Positions 1-5,639 of a stretch of 7,824 bases of DNA are shown piece after piece. The notes under the pieces are model-generated. The model was not told where the DNA came from, did no database searches, and was given only the letters and a program-made list of their open reading frames with translations. Origin of the DNA: Melioribacteraceae bacterium (GTDB lineage: Bacteria > Bacteroidota > Ignavibacteria > Ignavibacteriales > Melioribacteraceae); NCBI GenBank assembly GCA_023230485.1, contig JALNXG010000105.1:1-7824 (forward strand), read 5' to 3'. Position numbers and translations under genes: made by a program. Within the stretch, counting starts at the first letter, position 1, and every line of letters begins with the position of its first letter.

Positions 1-235
1 ATTCCTTCTGCCGGTATTCGATATAATGGTGCCTGTTTAATTGCTAATACTACAATATCTGACGTGGTTATTTTTATATATCTCACTTATTTTAGCCTCT
101 AATCGAATATTCTCCAACTTTCGCTGACTCATTTTCGATTTCAAATACTTATGATATCCGCTTCTTGATACTTCCATTTCCTATAAATGAAATAGCAAAT
201 CTTTTTGAAAAATCAACTGAAAATCCAGTTAGCAG
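1..235 (-). pseudogene. Decayed IS3-family transposase orfB fragment
   Basis: From the ATG at 175-177 to the TAA at 37-39 the minus strand reads 46 codons that resemble the N-terminal part of an IS3-family (IS150-like) OrfB transposase. The segment VSRSGYHKYLKSK matches the usual VSRSGYYKWL signature, and EIYKNNHVRYCSI matches the HTH_21 region normally ending in RYGSxRI. After the stop the same frame continues with GTIIS, also typical a few residues further on, so the stop looks like decay. Upstream (about 178-235) a different frame reads DFSKRFAISFI, which fits the region just before the signature, so there is also a frameshift. The DDE catalytic region would lie beyond the left edge, and no orfA is visible to the right. 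Family assignment is from remembered motifs; that it is non-functional is read directly from the stop and frame break. Confidence 0.68.
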
Positions 236-470
236 CCACGCTGTTAGTCAGCATTAATTAAAAGGATATATATGTTGTTAAAAATTGCACTTAACAGTGC
301 TCGTCCAAAATCAGAAAATGATTTTCTCTGGGAGTGTAAGTAATTTTAATAAATCTTTATATATTTCCGACCATTCTTGATTCAAATTTAGTGTAGTGAT
401 TGTCAATTTATGAATTTCTTCACTACATAATTGCATGAATGCTGATTATAACACTCTGTTAATTGCAACC
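236..470. other. Non-coding gap at the 3' side of the regulator gene
   Basis: No convincing gene is seen here. The stretch holds direct-repeat copy A and an inverted repeat at 392-399/420-427 (TGTAGTGA with TCACTACA, perfect 8-bp stem, 20-nt loop). That hairpin lies about 45 bp past the stop of the regulator gene and could be part of its transcript end, but no T-run follows it on the minus strand. Near 225-250 there is a short imperfect direct repeat (GTTAGCAGC and GTTAGTCAGC) at the border between the IS3 relic and copy A. Confidence 0.5.
262..329 (+). repeat. 68-bp direct repeat, copy A
   Basis: This block matches 2368-2435 at 64 of 68 positions without gaps, in the same orientation, 2106 bp away. 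It contains two small inverted repeats: TGTTAA/TTAACA around a short A/T-rich loop (274-297), and AGAAAA/TTTTCT at its right end. A reading frame of 23 codons (ATG 272-274 to TAA 341-343) runs through it, and copy B has a matching frame of 21 codons. However, all three differences within the shared codons change the amino acid, so coding constraint is not supported. With copy B it brackets the AlbA_2/HATPase gene. It lies just inside the IS3 relic. Confidence 0.9.
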
Positions 471-2012
471 TCACTTATGCATTTCCTCCAAAAACAATTT
501 CCCTTTCTCAGTAATAATATATTTTTGATTTGGGCTATTTGGTTTATCTGGAGTTGTTAATGATAATAAATCTTGCTCCAATAATGGTTTGATAATTTGA
601 GATTGTACATATTTACGATTTTTCATCCCTAATTTTGAATGAATCTCTATTCGTGTTCTCGGTTCCGAACAAAACGTTAGCAATTCAACTTGCGTAGTGC
701 TTGCGTGGTACTTGCGTGGTACTTGCGTGGTACTTGCGTGCTCATCTACTCCGAAATTGGTACTAACTTGGTCCCGAATTAGTCCCAACTTAGTGCCGAC
801 TTGGTTCCAACTTGGTTCTAACTTGGTTCCAGCTTGATCCCTGCCTTTTTCAGATTGATAATCCTTTTTAATGAATTGTATTTGAAAAGAAAGACCCGGT
901 TCGTTTATTTTTAGTTCAATTTCGGGATATTTCTTCAATTCATCTGAAAGTTTTTGAAAACCGGTTCCCCATTGTTCAATAAGCTGAAGTTCCTTAAATA
1001 TGGGCCCAAGTGTTTTGTTTCGTATTTCCGATTGCCCTGATGAAAGGTTGTTTAGATCAATACTTGGAGGAATTGTGCCGGGGCTGGTAATTTCCAGCAT
1101 ATCATCAAAAATCGCAATTTTAATATCTTTGCCTTTGAGCGAATAATCTCTGTGTATAACGGCATTAATAATTATTTCTCTTACTGCAAGCATTGGATAT
1201 TCCCAACGTTCTTCACGATAAACTCTTCCGATCTTTGAACCCTTCTTGATGGTACGTTCAACAAATGCAACAGCTAAATCGGGTTGTGAGCAAATGGATT
1301 CGTCAATCGTTTTGGAATCTAAAGTTGCTTCCGTTTTTGTTCCTTTAAAACGGGCACACTCTATTTTGGCATAGGGGAAATATCGTTGTTTAATTTCCCT
1401 TTCGGATAAGAGAATGCCAGAAACAGTTGGATATTGTTTTTCGTTTTCCGTTTTTACTAAACCAAGTTTAGTCAAGGACTCAATGTTTATTTTCTTTCCG
1501 GTTTTTTCTTGATATAGTTTAGTGAATGAGCTTAAATCTAATTCATCTGGTTTAAGCTCATAAACGAGAGTAGAATCGTAAGTGATGCTTCTTCTTTTTC
1601 TTTCAAGCTCTTCTATTATTTCTCTGTCTGCGAGTCGGTTTGATGAGCCAACACGAATGAATGTTCCATTTTCCTTACCAAGTGATTTTATGTAGTAAGG
1701 GGGCAAACTACCACGTGGAATTTTAACGACTAAAATATATTTGTCTTCAACTTTTTGTACAAGTATGTCCGGTATAATTGTAGGGTGGCAATTCTGATAA
1801 ATTATATTGCTAATTTGTTCTTCTAATTTTATAAACTCGTTTTCCGGGAGTCCTGTAATTTCTCTTGGTTCGTTTTTGATACCGATATAAATCTCACCCC
1901 CTGCATCATTACTGAACGCAACGGCTGTTCTTTCTATCTTATCGCCGGAAGGAAGAGTTTCTTTGAACTCAAGTTTCCTGGATTCCGGATTTTTGTATTT
2001 TGTTTCAGACAT
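471..2012 (-). CDS. AlbA_2 (Schlafen-type) / HATPase_c_4 / winged-helix putative regulator
   Basis: A 513-residue protein with three domains. Residues about 10-130 form an AlbA_2 (Schlafen AlbA) domain: LEFKE at 14-18, AFSNDAGGEIYIGI at 32-45, FIRVGSSNR at 118-126. Residues about 265-385 form a HATPase_c_4 domain: REIIINAVIHRDYS at 278-291, EITSPGTIP at 307-315, RNKTLGPIF at 331-339 and QWGTGF at 347-352. Residues about 443-510 form a winged helix (RKYVQSQIIKPLL, then PNQKYIITEKG). Such proteins are usually annotated as RecG-like helicases or transcriptional regulators; true function is poorly known. The linker (about 392-442) is encoded by 11-bp tandem repeats, see 688-842. The ATG at 2010-2012 has no clear Shine-Dalgarno sequence. 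The gene stands alone: 422 bp separate it from the upstream gene, and it lies between two 68-bp direct repeats, which hints at acquisition as a unit. Confidence 0.88.
   Translation of the reverse strand: MSETKYKNPESRKLEFKETLPSGDKIERTAVAFSNDAGGEIYIGIKNEPREITGLPENEFIKLEEQISNIIYQNCHPTIIPDILVQKVEDKYILVVKIPRGSLPPYYIKSLGKENGTFIRVGSSNRLADREIIEELERKRRSITYDSTLVYELKPDELDLSSFTKLYQEKTGKKINIESLTKLGLVKTENEKQYPTVSGILLSEREIKQRYFPYAKIECARFKGTKTEATLDSKTIDESICSQPDLAVAFVERTIKKGSKIGRVYREERWEYPMLAVREIIINAVIHRDYSLKGKDIKIAIFDDMLEITSPGTIPPSIDLNNLSSGQSEIRNKTLGPIFKELQLIEQWGTGFQKLSDELKKYPEIELKINEPGLSFQIQFIKKDYQSEKGRDQAGTKLEPSWNQVGTKLGLIRDQVSTNFGVDEHASTTQVPRKYHASTTQVELLTFCSEPRTRIEIHSKLGMKNRKYVQSQIIKPLLEQDLLSLTTPDKPNSPNQKYIITEKGKLFLEEMHK
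688..842 (-). repeat. 11-bp tandem repeat arrays inside the regulator gene
   Basis: On the plus strand the array has five units of the form ACTTGCGTGGT (688-742; units at 710 and 721 identical, the others with one or two changes). A 12-nt degenerate unit follows (743-754), then eight units of the form ACTTGGTTCCA (755-842, more diverged). The two unit types share ACTTG. Because 11 is not a multiple of three, successive units are read in successive frames and the protein pattern repeats every three units (33 bp, 11 residues): HASTTQVPRKY then HASTTQV, and DQAGTKLEPSW then NQVGTKLGLIR. After the array, the frame shifted by one hits TAA within four codons of the junction and the frame shifted by two hits TGA at once. 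The first array has no stop in any of the three frames; the second does (TAG within AGTTAGAACC). Confidence 0.93.
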
Positions 2013-2367
2013 AATAAATCAATTCATAATATTTTTTAATAGTTCTCAAACATTTATTGATATTTCATATAATAATATTCATTCTTATTTGAGCCTATTC
2101 TCAGGGGAAAGCAATTTATGTTAAGAATTTTTTATATTTATACTAAAATATCTAAAAATCCCTCCATAGTAAATAAATCAGTAAGAGAAACGATTTTTTA
2201 TTTTTTAATTAAACTTACCTTATCAATATCATAAAAGAATTTCAATGTGGTGAGGAAATCTTCCCCTTTAAGAGCACTATGAGTTAAGCCACTAATTTAA
2301 TGTATCTTTTTCATAATCAACCGGTTTATAATATTCTTTTGCCCCCATTTTAATTCTCTCACTTCTC
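2013..2367. other. Non-coding gap upstream of the regulator gene
   Basis: A very A/T-rich stretch that must carry the promoter of the minus-strand AlbA_2/HATPase gene starting at 2012. I could not find a full Bacteroidota-type promoter: the nearest to a -7 element on the minus strand is AATGTTTG (around 2050), with one mismatch to TAnnTTTG and no clear -33 partner. The right half holds a possible decayed ORF (2198-2348), described separately, and the stretch ends at direct-repeat copy B. Confidence 0.4.
2198..2348 (-). pseudogene. Possible decayed small gene, family unknown
   Basis: Two adjoining open stretches on the minus strand have protein-like composition but lie in different frames. 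The first begins at ATG 2346-2348 and reads 18 codons (MGAKEYYKPVDYEKDTLN) before TAG at 2292-2294. The second, in another frame, covers about 31 codons including LTHSALKGEDFLTTLKFFY and ends at TAA 2198-2200. Their charged, helix-like composition differs from random translation of A/T-rich DNA, and a single indel near 2290 would join them. I do not recognise a family. It may equally be chance; the only support is composition and adjacency. Confidence 0.25.
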
Positions 2368-2435
2368 AAGGATATTTATGATGTTAAAAATTGCATTTAA
2401 CAGTGCTCGTCCAAAATCAGAAAATGAATTTCTCT
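2368..2435 (+). repeat. 68-bp direct repeat, copy B
   Basis: Partner of 262-329 (64 of 68 identical). It ends at the first base of the stop codon of the membrane peptidase gene (TGA read from 2437 to 2435), so that gene runs right up to the repeat. Its inner hairpin is better than in copy A: TGTTAAA pairs with TTTAACA around a 7-nt loop. The region from copy A to copy B is the 2.1-kb segment carrying the AlbA_2/HATPase gene. The pair could be a dispersed intergenic repeat family, recombination sites of a mobile unit, or the scar of a local duplication. Confidence 0.9.
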
Positions 2436-3013
2436 CAAATTAATTCATTAAATCCTATTACAATTAAAACAGCAAAAACTCCAAGCACTAAATAATATCC
2501 TAATGCTTTCAAATTTATTTTCATAATCTTGTTACATTTCCACAAAATCAAGAAAAGTATTATTAATACAGTTGCAGCGATAAAGTATTTATTTATTCCT
2601 AACATAAATGCAATCCTTGCTTCATCTTGCAGATTAATTCCACCAAAAACAATTGAGAAATAACGTGAAAATACTGCAAAGAATGCAATCGAATATGCAA
2701 TGCTTGATTTGGTTTTCCAAGTAACAAATAGAAATATTAGGGCTTGAATTATTGTAAATAACGGACCTCCGATTGCAGACCATAATGCATCAGAGTCATT
2801 AAGGAAATAGCCATTTTTTGTGGTAGAATTATTCAGACTTAACGTCATCTCATTTCCTAATAATTCTCCAAAAGTCCAATGTCCCAATTCATGAAATAAA
2901 AAGGTTAAAAAGGCAATAGGGATTATAGAAACAATAACTTTCCAATTAATCTGACTTTCCTTTAAATCATTCTTAATTTTCTCAATAAAAGCTGAATTCA
3001 ATTTCAATCGCAT
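2435..3013 (-). CDS. HELGH-motif membrane metallopeptidase (M50-like)
   Basis: A multi-pass membrane protein of 192 residues when started at the ATG 3011-3013. An in-frame TTG at 3026-3028 would add five residues; ATG is preferred because neither has a ribosome binding site. With ATG numbering, the zinc-peptidase motif HELGH sits at 41-45 inside the first hydrophobic segment (about 25-43). AIGGPL lies at about 80-85, and NLQDEARIA at about 127-135 offers an Asp in the place where site-2-protease-like enzymes carry a third metal ligand. Further membrane segments are at about 85-100, 108-125, 143-158 and 168-188. It is shorter than typical RseP or SpoIVFB proteins and has no PDZ domain. Membrane-embedded proteolysis is inferred; the substrate is unknown. 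It starts 33 bp after the GNAT gene stop, so co-transcription with GNAT and arsM is likely. Confidence 0.72.
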   Translation of the reverse strand: MRLKLNSAFIEKIKNDLKESQINWKVIVSIIPIAFLTFLFHELGHWTFGELLGNEMTLSLNNSTTKNGYFLNDSDALWSAIGGPLFTIIQALIFLFVTWKTKSSIAYSIAFFAVFSRYFSIVFGGINLQDEARIAFMLGINKYFIAATVLIILFLILWKCNKIMKINLKALGYYLVLGVFAVLIVIGFNELI

Positions 3014-3046
3014 TTTTTGTAATCTCAAACAAGTATTAATTAAATC

Positions 3047-3553
3047 TCAGTTTAGCTCTAATTTTAAAAATACCGCTTTATCAATCTGCTCAATCACTTT
3101 AAAATTATTCTTTTCCAATACCTTAATTGAGGATTGATTTTCTATCTCTGTTTCTGCCTTAATTATTTTTATCTTTTTATTTTCACGAATCCAACTAATC
3201 ATTCCGGAAATTGTCTCTGTCATATATCCCTTATTCCGATATTCGGTATCTGTTCCATAACCAATCTCCGCTTCTCCATTCTCATTCGGCTCTCCATGAA
3301 AACAGATACCCCCTATCATTGCTTTCTGAGTTTTCTCAATCACTATCCACATTGTGTAAAAATGAGGATCTTTTTTCGCGTCTACAATATTTGGCAAAAA
3401 TAGACTTAAAATGGCATCCTTAGTCTCATTATCAACTAATGATTGAGAAGGTTTCAATCCTAATTCTTTTGCAAATGCACTGGGTGAATAATAATGCTTC
3501 TTTAGCTCTTCCGCACTCAATGGTCTTATTAATAATCTTTCTGTTTCTATCAT
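3047..3553 (-). CDS. GNAT family N-acetyltransferase (RimJ/RimL type)
   Basis: A 168-residue protein of normal length for a single GNAT domain. It opens with ETERLLIRPL (3-12), the hallmark of the RimJ/RimL-like Acetyltransf_3 group. Residues 94-115 carry the core: EIGYGTDTEYRNKGYM, in which RNKGYM is the acetyl-CoA pyrophosphate-binding Q/R-x-x-G-x-G/A loop (Met at the last position). The C-terminal NQSSIKVLEKNNFKVIE (139-155) is the usual N-x-x-S-x-x-v-l-e-k-x-G-F segment with Asn in place of the Gly. It should transfer an acetyl group from acetyl-CoA to an amine, but the acceptor cannot be told from sequence. The ATG at 3551-3553 lies 26 bp after the arsM stop, and the stop is TGA. A detoxification role is possible from the arsM neighbour, but that is only context. 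Confidence 0.85.
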   Translation of the reverse strand: MIETERLLIRPLSAEELKKHYYSPSAFAKELGLKPSQSLVDNETKDAILSLFLPNIVDAKKDPHFYTMWIVIEKTQKAMIGGICFHGEPNENGEAEIGYGTDTEYRNKGYMTETISGMISWIRENKKIKIIKAETEIENQSSIKVLEKNNFKVIEQIDKAVFLKLELN

Positions 3554-3579
3554 TCACTTATCTCTTTTATTCTCCAACA

Positions 3580-4473
3580 TTAAGTCGATTTTTTCGTTTC
3601 TTCTTTACTATTATTAGTTACACCTTTGCAACAACAGCTGCCTGATGAATCAGAACAATTCCCTTCTTCTAATTTATCGGCATAAATTGTTACGCTAAAT
3701 ATTCCTGAACCTGAATTTTTGTAGTCTATCAATTCTTGATCGTTCATATATTTAAAAAGTAATTCATCCGGCAATTCAATCTTTCTTTCTTTTTTGATTT
3801 GAATATTTCTGAATCCTTCTTTTTCGATAATTCTCAAATATTCGTCTTTCTCACTCGCACCGGATACACAACCGACATGCATTTCAGAGGCATCTAATAC
3901 GCCAACTGGAATTGAGCCGCTATATACTATATCAGAAATACTAAAATGTCCGCCTGGTTTCAAAACTCTAAAAATTTCCTTGAACGCTTTTTCTTTATCA
4001 AGCACAAGATTCATAACACAATTGCTGATTATAACGTCTGCAATACTACTTTGAATAGATTGCATATTTTCAATTTCACCTAATACAAATTCGACATTTC
4101 TATAACCCAATTTCTGGTTGTTTTGTAATGCTCGAATTACCATTTCTTGTGTCATATCAATTCCAATTACTTTCCCTGATTCGCCTACTATGCTCCGTGC
4201 AATAAAAGCATCATTCCCTGCTCCTGAACCAAGATCAATAACTGTATCGCCTTCTTTAATATTAGCAATTTCAGTGGGAAGTCCACAACCCAATGATAAG
4301 TCGGCATCTTTTTGATAGCCAATTATTTCCGAATAATCTTCCGCCATACAAGTGCTAAACTCGTCTGTTGAGCAGCATCCATTATCCGTTGAACAGCAAC
4401 CTACCTGAATATTACCTTTTGCAATTTCACCGTAGGATTTTTTAATTTCCGATTTAATTTTTTCTTTATCCAT
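3580..4473 (-). CDS. arsM: Arsenite S-adenosylmethionine methyltransferase ArsM
   Basis: A 297-residue cytosolic methyltransferase that should methylate As(III) with S-adenosylmethionine. The SAM-binding motif I is VIDLGSGAGNDAF (78-90), followed by the acidic IGIDMT (103-108). The three cysteines that ArsM enzymes use to bind arsenic are present in their usual settings: C63 in LGCGLP, C152 in SNCVMNL and C202 in HVGCVSGA. The termini are Cys-rich: two CCSTD units at 26-30 and 33-37 plus C42, and a C-terminal cluster at C273 and C280-C282; such clusters are common in bacterial ArsM and may bind As(III). It is first of a tight three-gene run with the GNAT and HELGH genes. No arsR, arsC or arsB lies in the window. 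The start is crowded by two out-of-frame ATGs (see the entry at 4466-4489). Overall identification is firm. Confidence 0.94.
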   Translation of the reverse strand: MDKEKIKSEIKKSYGEIAKGNIQVGCCSTDNGCCSTDEFSTCMAEDYSEIIGYQKDADLSLGCGLPTEIANIKEGDTVIDLGSGAGNDAFIARSIVGESGKVIGIDMTQEMVIRALQNNQKLGYRNVEFVLGEIENMQSIQSSIADVIISNCVMNLVLDKEKAFKEIFRVLKPGGHFSISDIVYSGSIPVGVLDASEMHVGCVSGASEKDEYLRIIEKEGFRNIQIKKERKIELPDELLFKYMNDQELIDYKNSGSGIFSVTIYADKLEEGNCSDSSGSCCCKGVTNNSKEETKKST

Positions 4474-4489
4474 TTATCCATTTTTCCAT
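4466..4489 (-). promoter_or_regulatory. Triple-ATG leader overlapping the arsM start
   Basis: Three ATGs lie 8 nt apart on the minus strand (4487-4489, 4479-4481, 4471-4473) within an imperfect 8-bp repeat of the type ATGGATAA. They are in three different frames and only the last opens ArsM. The first would encode seven residues and stop at 4466-4468, inside the arsM start region; the second would read 26 codons into arsM. Ribosomes starting at the outer ATGs could lower ArsM synthesis, but this may simply be a slipped A/T-rich repeat. Confidence 0.35.
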
Positions 4490-4503
4490 TTATTTAATTT
4501 TGA

Positions 4504-4515
4504 GGCAATATTGCC
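4504..4515. promoter_or_regulatory. Perfect 12-bp palindrome upstream of arsM, candidate operator
   Basis: GGCAATATTGCC is a perfect palindrome, 31 bp upstream of the arsM ATG, in the 194-bp gap where the promoter must lie. A position this close to the start would suit a repressor site. It does not resemble the ATCAA-N6-TTGAT form often given for ArsR boxes, and no regulator gene is adjacent, so the ligand and protein are unknown. Confidence 0.35.
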
Positions 4516-4601
4516 AATTGTTTGAATATGCTAATAACATTCATCTTTCGCGCCTTTATGATTCTAATTACTCTTGTTATATGCAGGTTTCGTGATGCAT
4601 A

Positions 4602-4667
4602 CTAATTAAGAAATAAATCAAGTGCTCTTTGTTTTAGTAAATTATCGTCCGAATATTCACATATCAT
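4602..4667 (-). CDS. Possible 21-residue ORF abutting the RhuM-Fic stop
   Basis: The ATG at 4665-4667 directly follows the TAA of the RhuM-Fic gene (TAAATG) and opens 21 codons ending at TAG 4602-4604. The peptide contains EYSDDNLLKQRALDLFLN, a charged amphipathic helix-like sequence unusual for random A/T-rich DNA. It could be a genuine micro-protein translated by re-initiation, the C-terminal leftover of a lost gene, or chance. No family is recognised. The rest of the gap to arsM (4474-4601) shows no other coding signal. Confidence 0.25.
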   Translation of the reverse strand: MICEYSDDNLLKQRALDLFLN

Positions 4668-5633
4668 TTATTCTCTATTTAAAATACTCATGATGAGTCG
4701 TTTTACTATTTCCATTTCATTTGATTTGCTTGTAGCAACAAATAGTGTAAGTGCTGCCAATGCATCATTTGTGATAATTGGTGTTTGTTCTGCTGTATAA
4801 AGCATATTGTTGCATTTCAAAAAATATAAGAAACAAGCTGCTCCAATTCGTTTATTACCATCCACGAATGAGTGGTTTTTTACAATGAGATATAAAAGTG
4901 TAGCAGCTTTTTCCTCAATACTCGCATATAAATCAGCACCATTAAAACTTTGTTCAATCTGTTTGATGGAACTTTTAAAACCTTTGTCTTTTAGCTTAGC
5001 AAATACTTCGGATGAAAATTCTGTCTGCATTTTGGCAATGATATTCAGGTATTCTTCTTTGGTTGGATAATTAGTTTTTTGATCGGTCTTTCCTTTGCGA
5101 TCTAATTGTTGGTGGTCGTAATCATCTAATAATGCCAAACCTTTGGCAAAGAGTTGCAGTATCTGGCTATCGTCTGCTGTGGCTTGCTCCGTAATTGCAC
5201 GGCTCAAAATACGCATACCTGTTTTTAAATACTCTACCTGCTGCTGTTTTTCCGCCAAACGTTTTTCATTGATTGCATACCCTTGAACTAAATAATCCTT
5301 TAGTCGTTGAGTTGCCCATTGACGGAATTGTGTGCCACGTTTAGAATTAACACGGTAACCCACAGAAAGAATAGCATCAAGATTGTAGTGCAAGACATTT
5401 CGTTTAACCTTCCTTTTGCCCTCTTGCCGAACTTGTGCAATTTTTGCACAAGTTGCTTCTTCGGCTAATTCTCCCGTGGAATATATATTTTGAAGATGTT
5501 TTAAAATTGAAGTCCTGTCGGTTTCAAAAAGAGCTTCCAATTGAGACTGATTGAGCCAACAGGTTTCCTCCTCAAACTGCACTTCAACTTGCGCTTTCTT
5601 ATCTTGAGTTTGATATATTACAATTTCACTCAT
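4668..5633 (-). CDS. RhuM-family protein fused to a Fic/DOC domain
   Basis: A 321-residue two-part protein. Residues about 1-125 are RhuM-like: WLNQSQLEALFETDRTSI (26-43), the conserved ATCAKIAQVRQEGKRKV (60-76), YNLDAILSVGYRVNSKRG (83-100) and QFRQWATQRLKDYL (102-115). These features recall phage-type KilA/Bro DNA-associated domains. Residues about 190-315 are Fic/DOC: the active-site motif HSFVDGNKRIG (254-264) keeps the catalytic His254, Asp258, Asn260 and Arg262. Lys261 gives the GNKR form, as in Doc, which phosphorylates its target, but most Fic enzymes transfer AMP, so the reaction is open. No separate antitoxin is seen beside it and I find no clear inhibitory [S/T]xxxE[G/N] motif. The architecture is known as RhuM/Fic/DOC and often occurs in accessory regions. 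It begins 6 bp after the gene at 5640-6350. A perfect hairpin lies in its coding DNA (5430-5454). Confidence 0.9.
   Translation of the reverse strand: MSEIVIYQTQDKKAQVEVQFEEETCWLNQSQLEALFETDRTSILKHLQNIYSTGELAEEATCAKIAQVRQEGKRKVKRNVLHYNLDAILSVGYRVNSKRGTQFRQWATQRLKDYLVQGYAINEKRLAEKQQQVEYLKTGMRILSRAITEQATADDSQILQLFAKGLALLDDYDHQQLDRKGKTDQKTNYPTKEEYLNIIAKMQTEFSSEVFAKLKDKGFKSSIKQIEQSFNGADLYASIEEKAATLLYLIVKNHSFVDGNKRIGAACFLYFLKCNNMLYTAEQTPIITNDALAALTLFVATSKSNEMEIVKRLIMSILNRE
5430..5454. repeat. 11-bp perfect inverted repeat inside the RhuM domain
   Basis: AACTTGTGCAA (5430-5440) and TTGCACAAGTT (5444-5454) are exact reverse complements separated by TTT. The element encodes the TCAKIAQV part of the most conserved RhuM motif (residues 61-68). 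In mRNA it would form a very stable stem with a 3-nt loop about 180 nt from the start codon. It may be a by-product of the codons chosen for this motif, or a site with a role of its own. Confidence 0.9.
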
Positions 5634-5639
5634 GTTTCT

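Noticed and set aside
236..470. Copies A and B as integron attC sites at the 3' ends of cassettes
   Set aside because: Each copy lies 3' of a gene in the same orientation, which fits cassettes. However, I could not find the paired RYYYAAC and GTTRRRY ends with a folded arm between, the copies are too alike for attC sites, and the other genes lack such a repeat.
688..842. The repeat block as a CRISPR array
   Set aside because: Units are 11 bp and contiguous with no spacers, lie within an intact coding frame, and no cas gene is present.
2013..2100. Bacteroidota -7 promoter element before the regulator gene
   Set aside because: The best candidate (AATGTTTG) mismatches the first conserved base and has no spaced -33 partner.
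3014..3028. TTG start for the HELGH peptidase
   Set aside because: An in-frame ATG follows five codons later and the extra residues add no feature; it cannot be excluded.
3134..3645. Plus-strand open frames across the GNAT gene and arsM 3' end
   Set aside because: They are shadows of well-supported minus-strand genes, with no domain or composition support.
4520..4600. Possible attC-like ends GCATATAAC and GTTATTAGC between RhuM-Fic and arsM
   Set aside because: Only the outermost few bases pair; the arms between do not fold into an attC-like stem.
4668..5633. A classical two-gene Fic/Doc toxin-antitoxin pair
   Set aside because: The upstream neighbour is an exported protein and the downstream frame has only 21 codons; neither resembles Phd or another known antitoxin.
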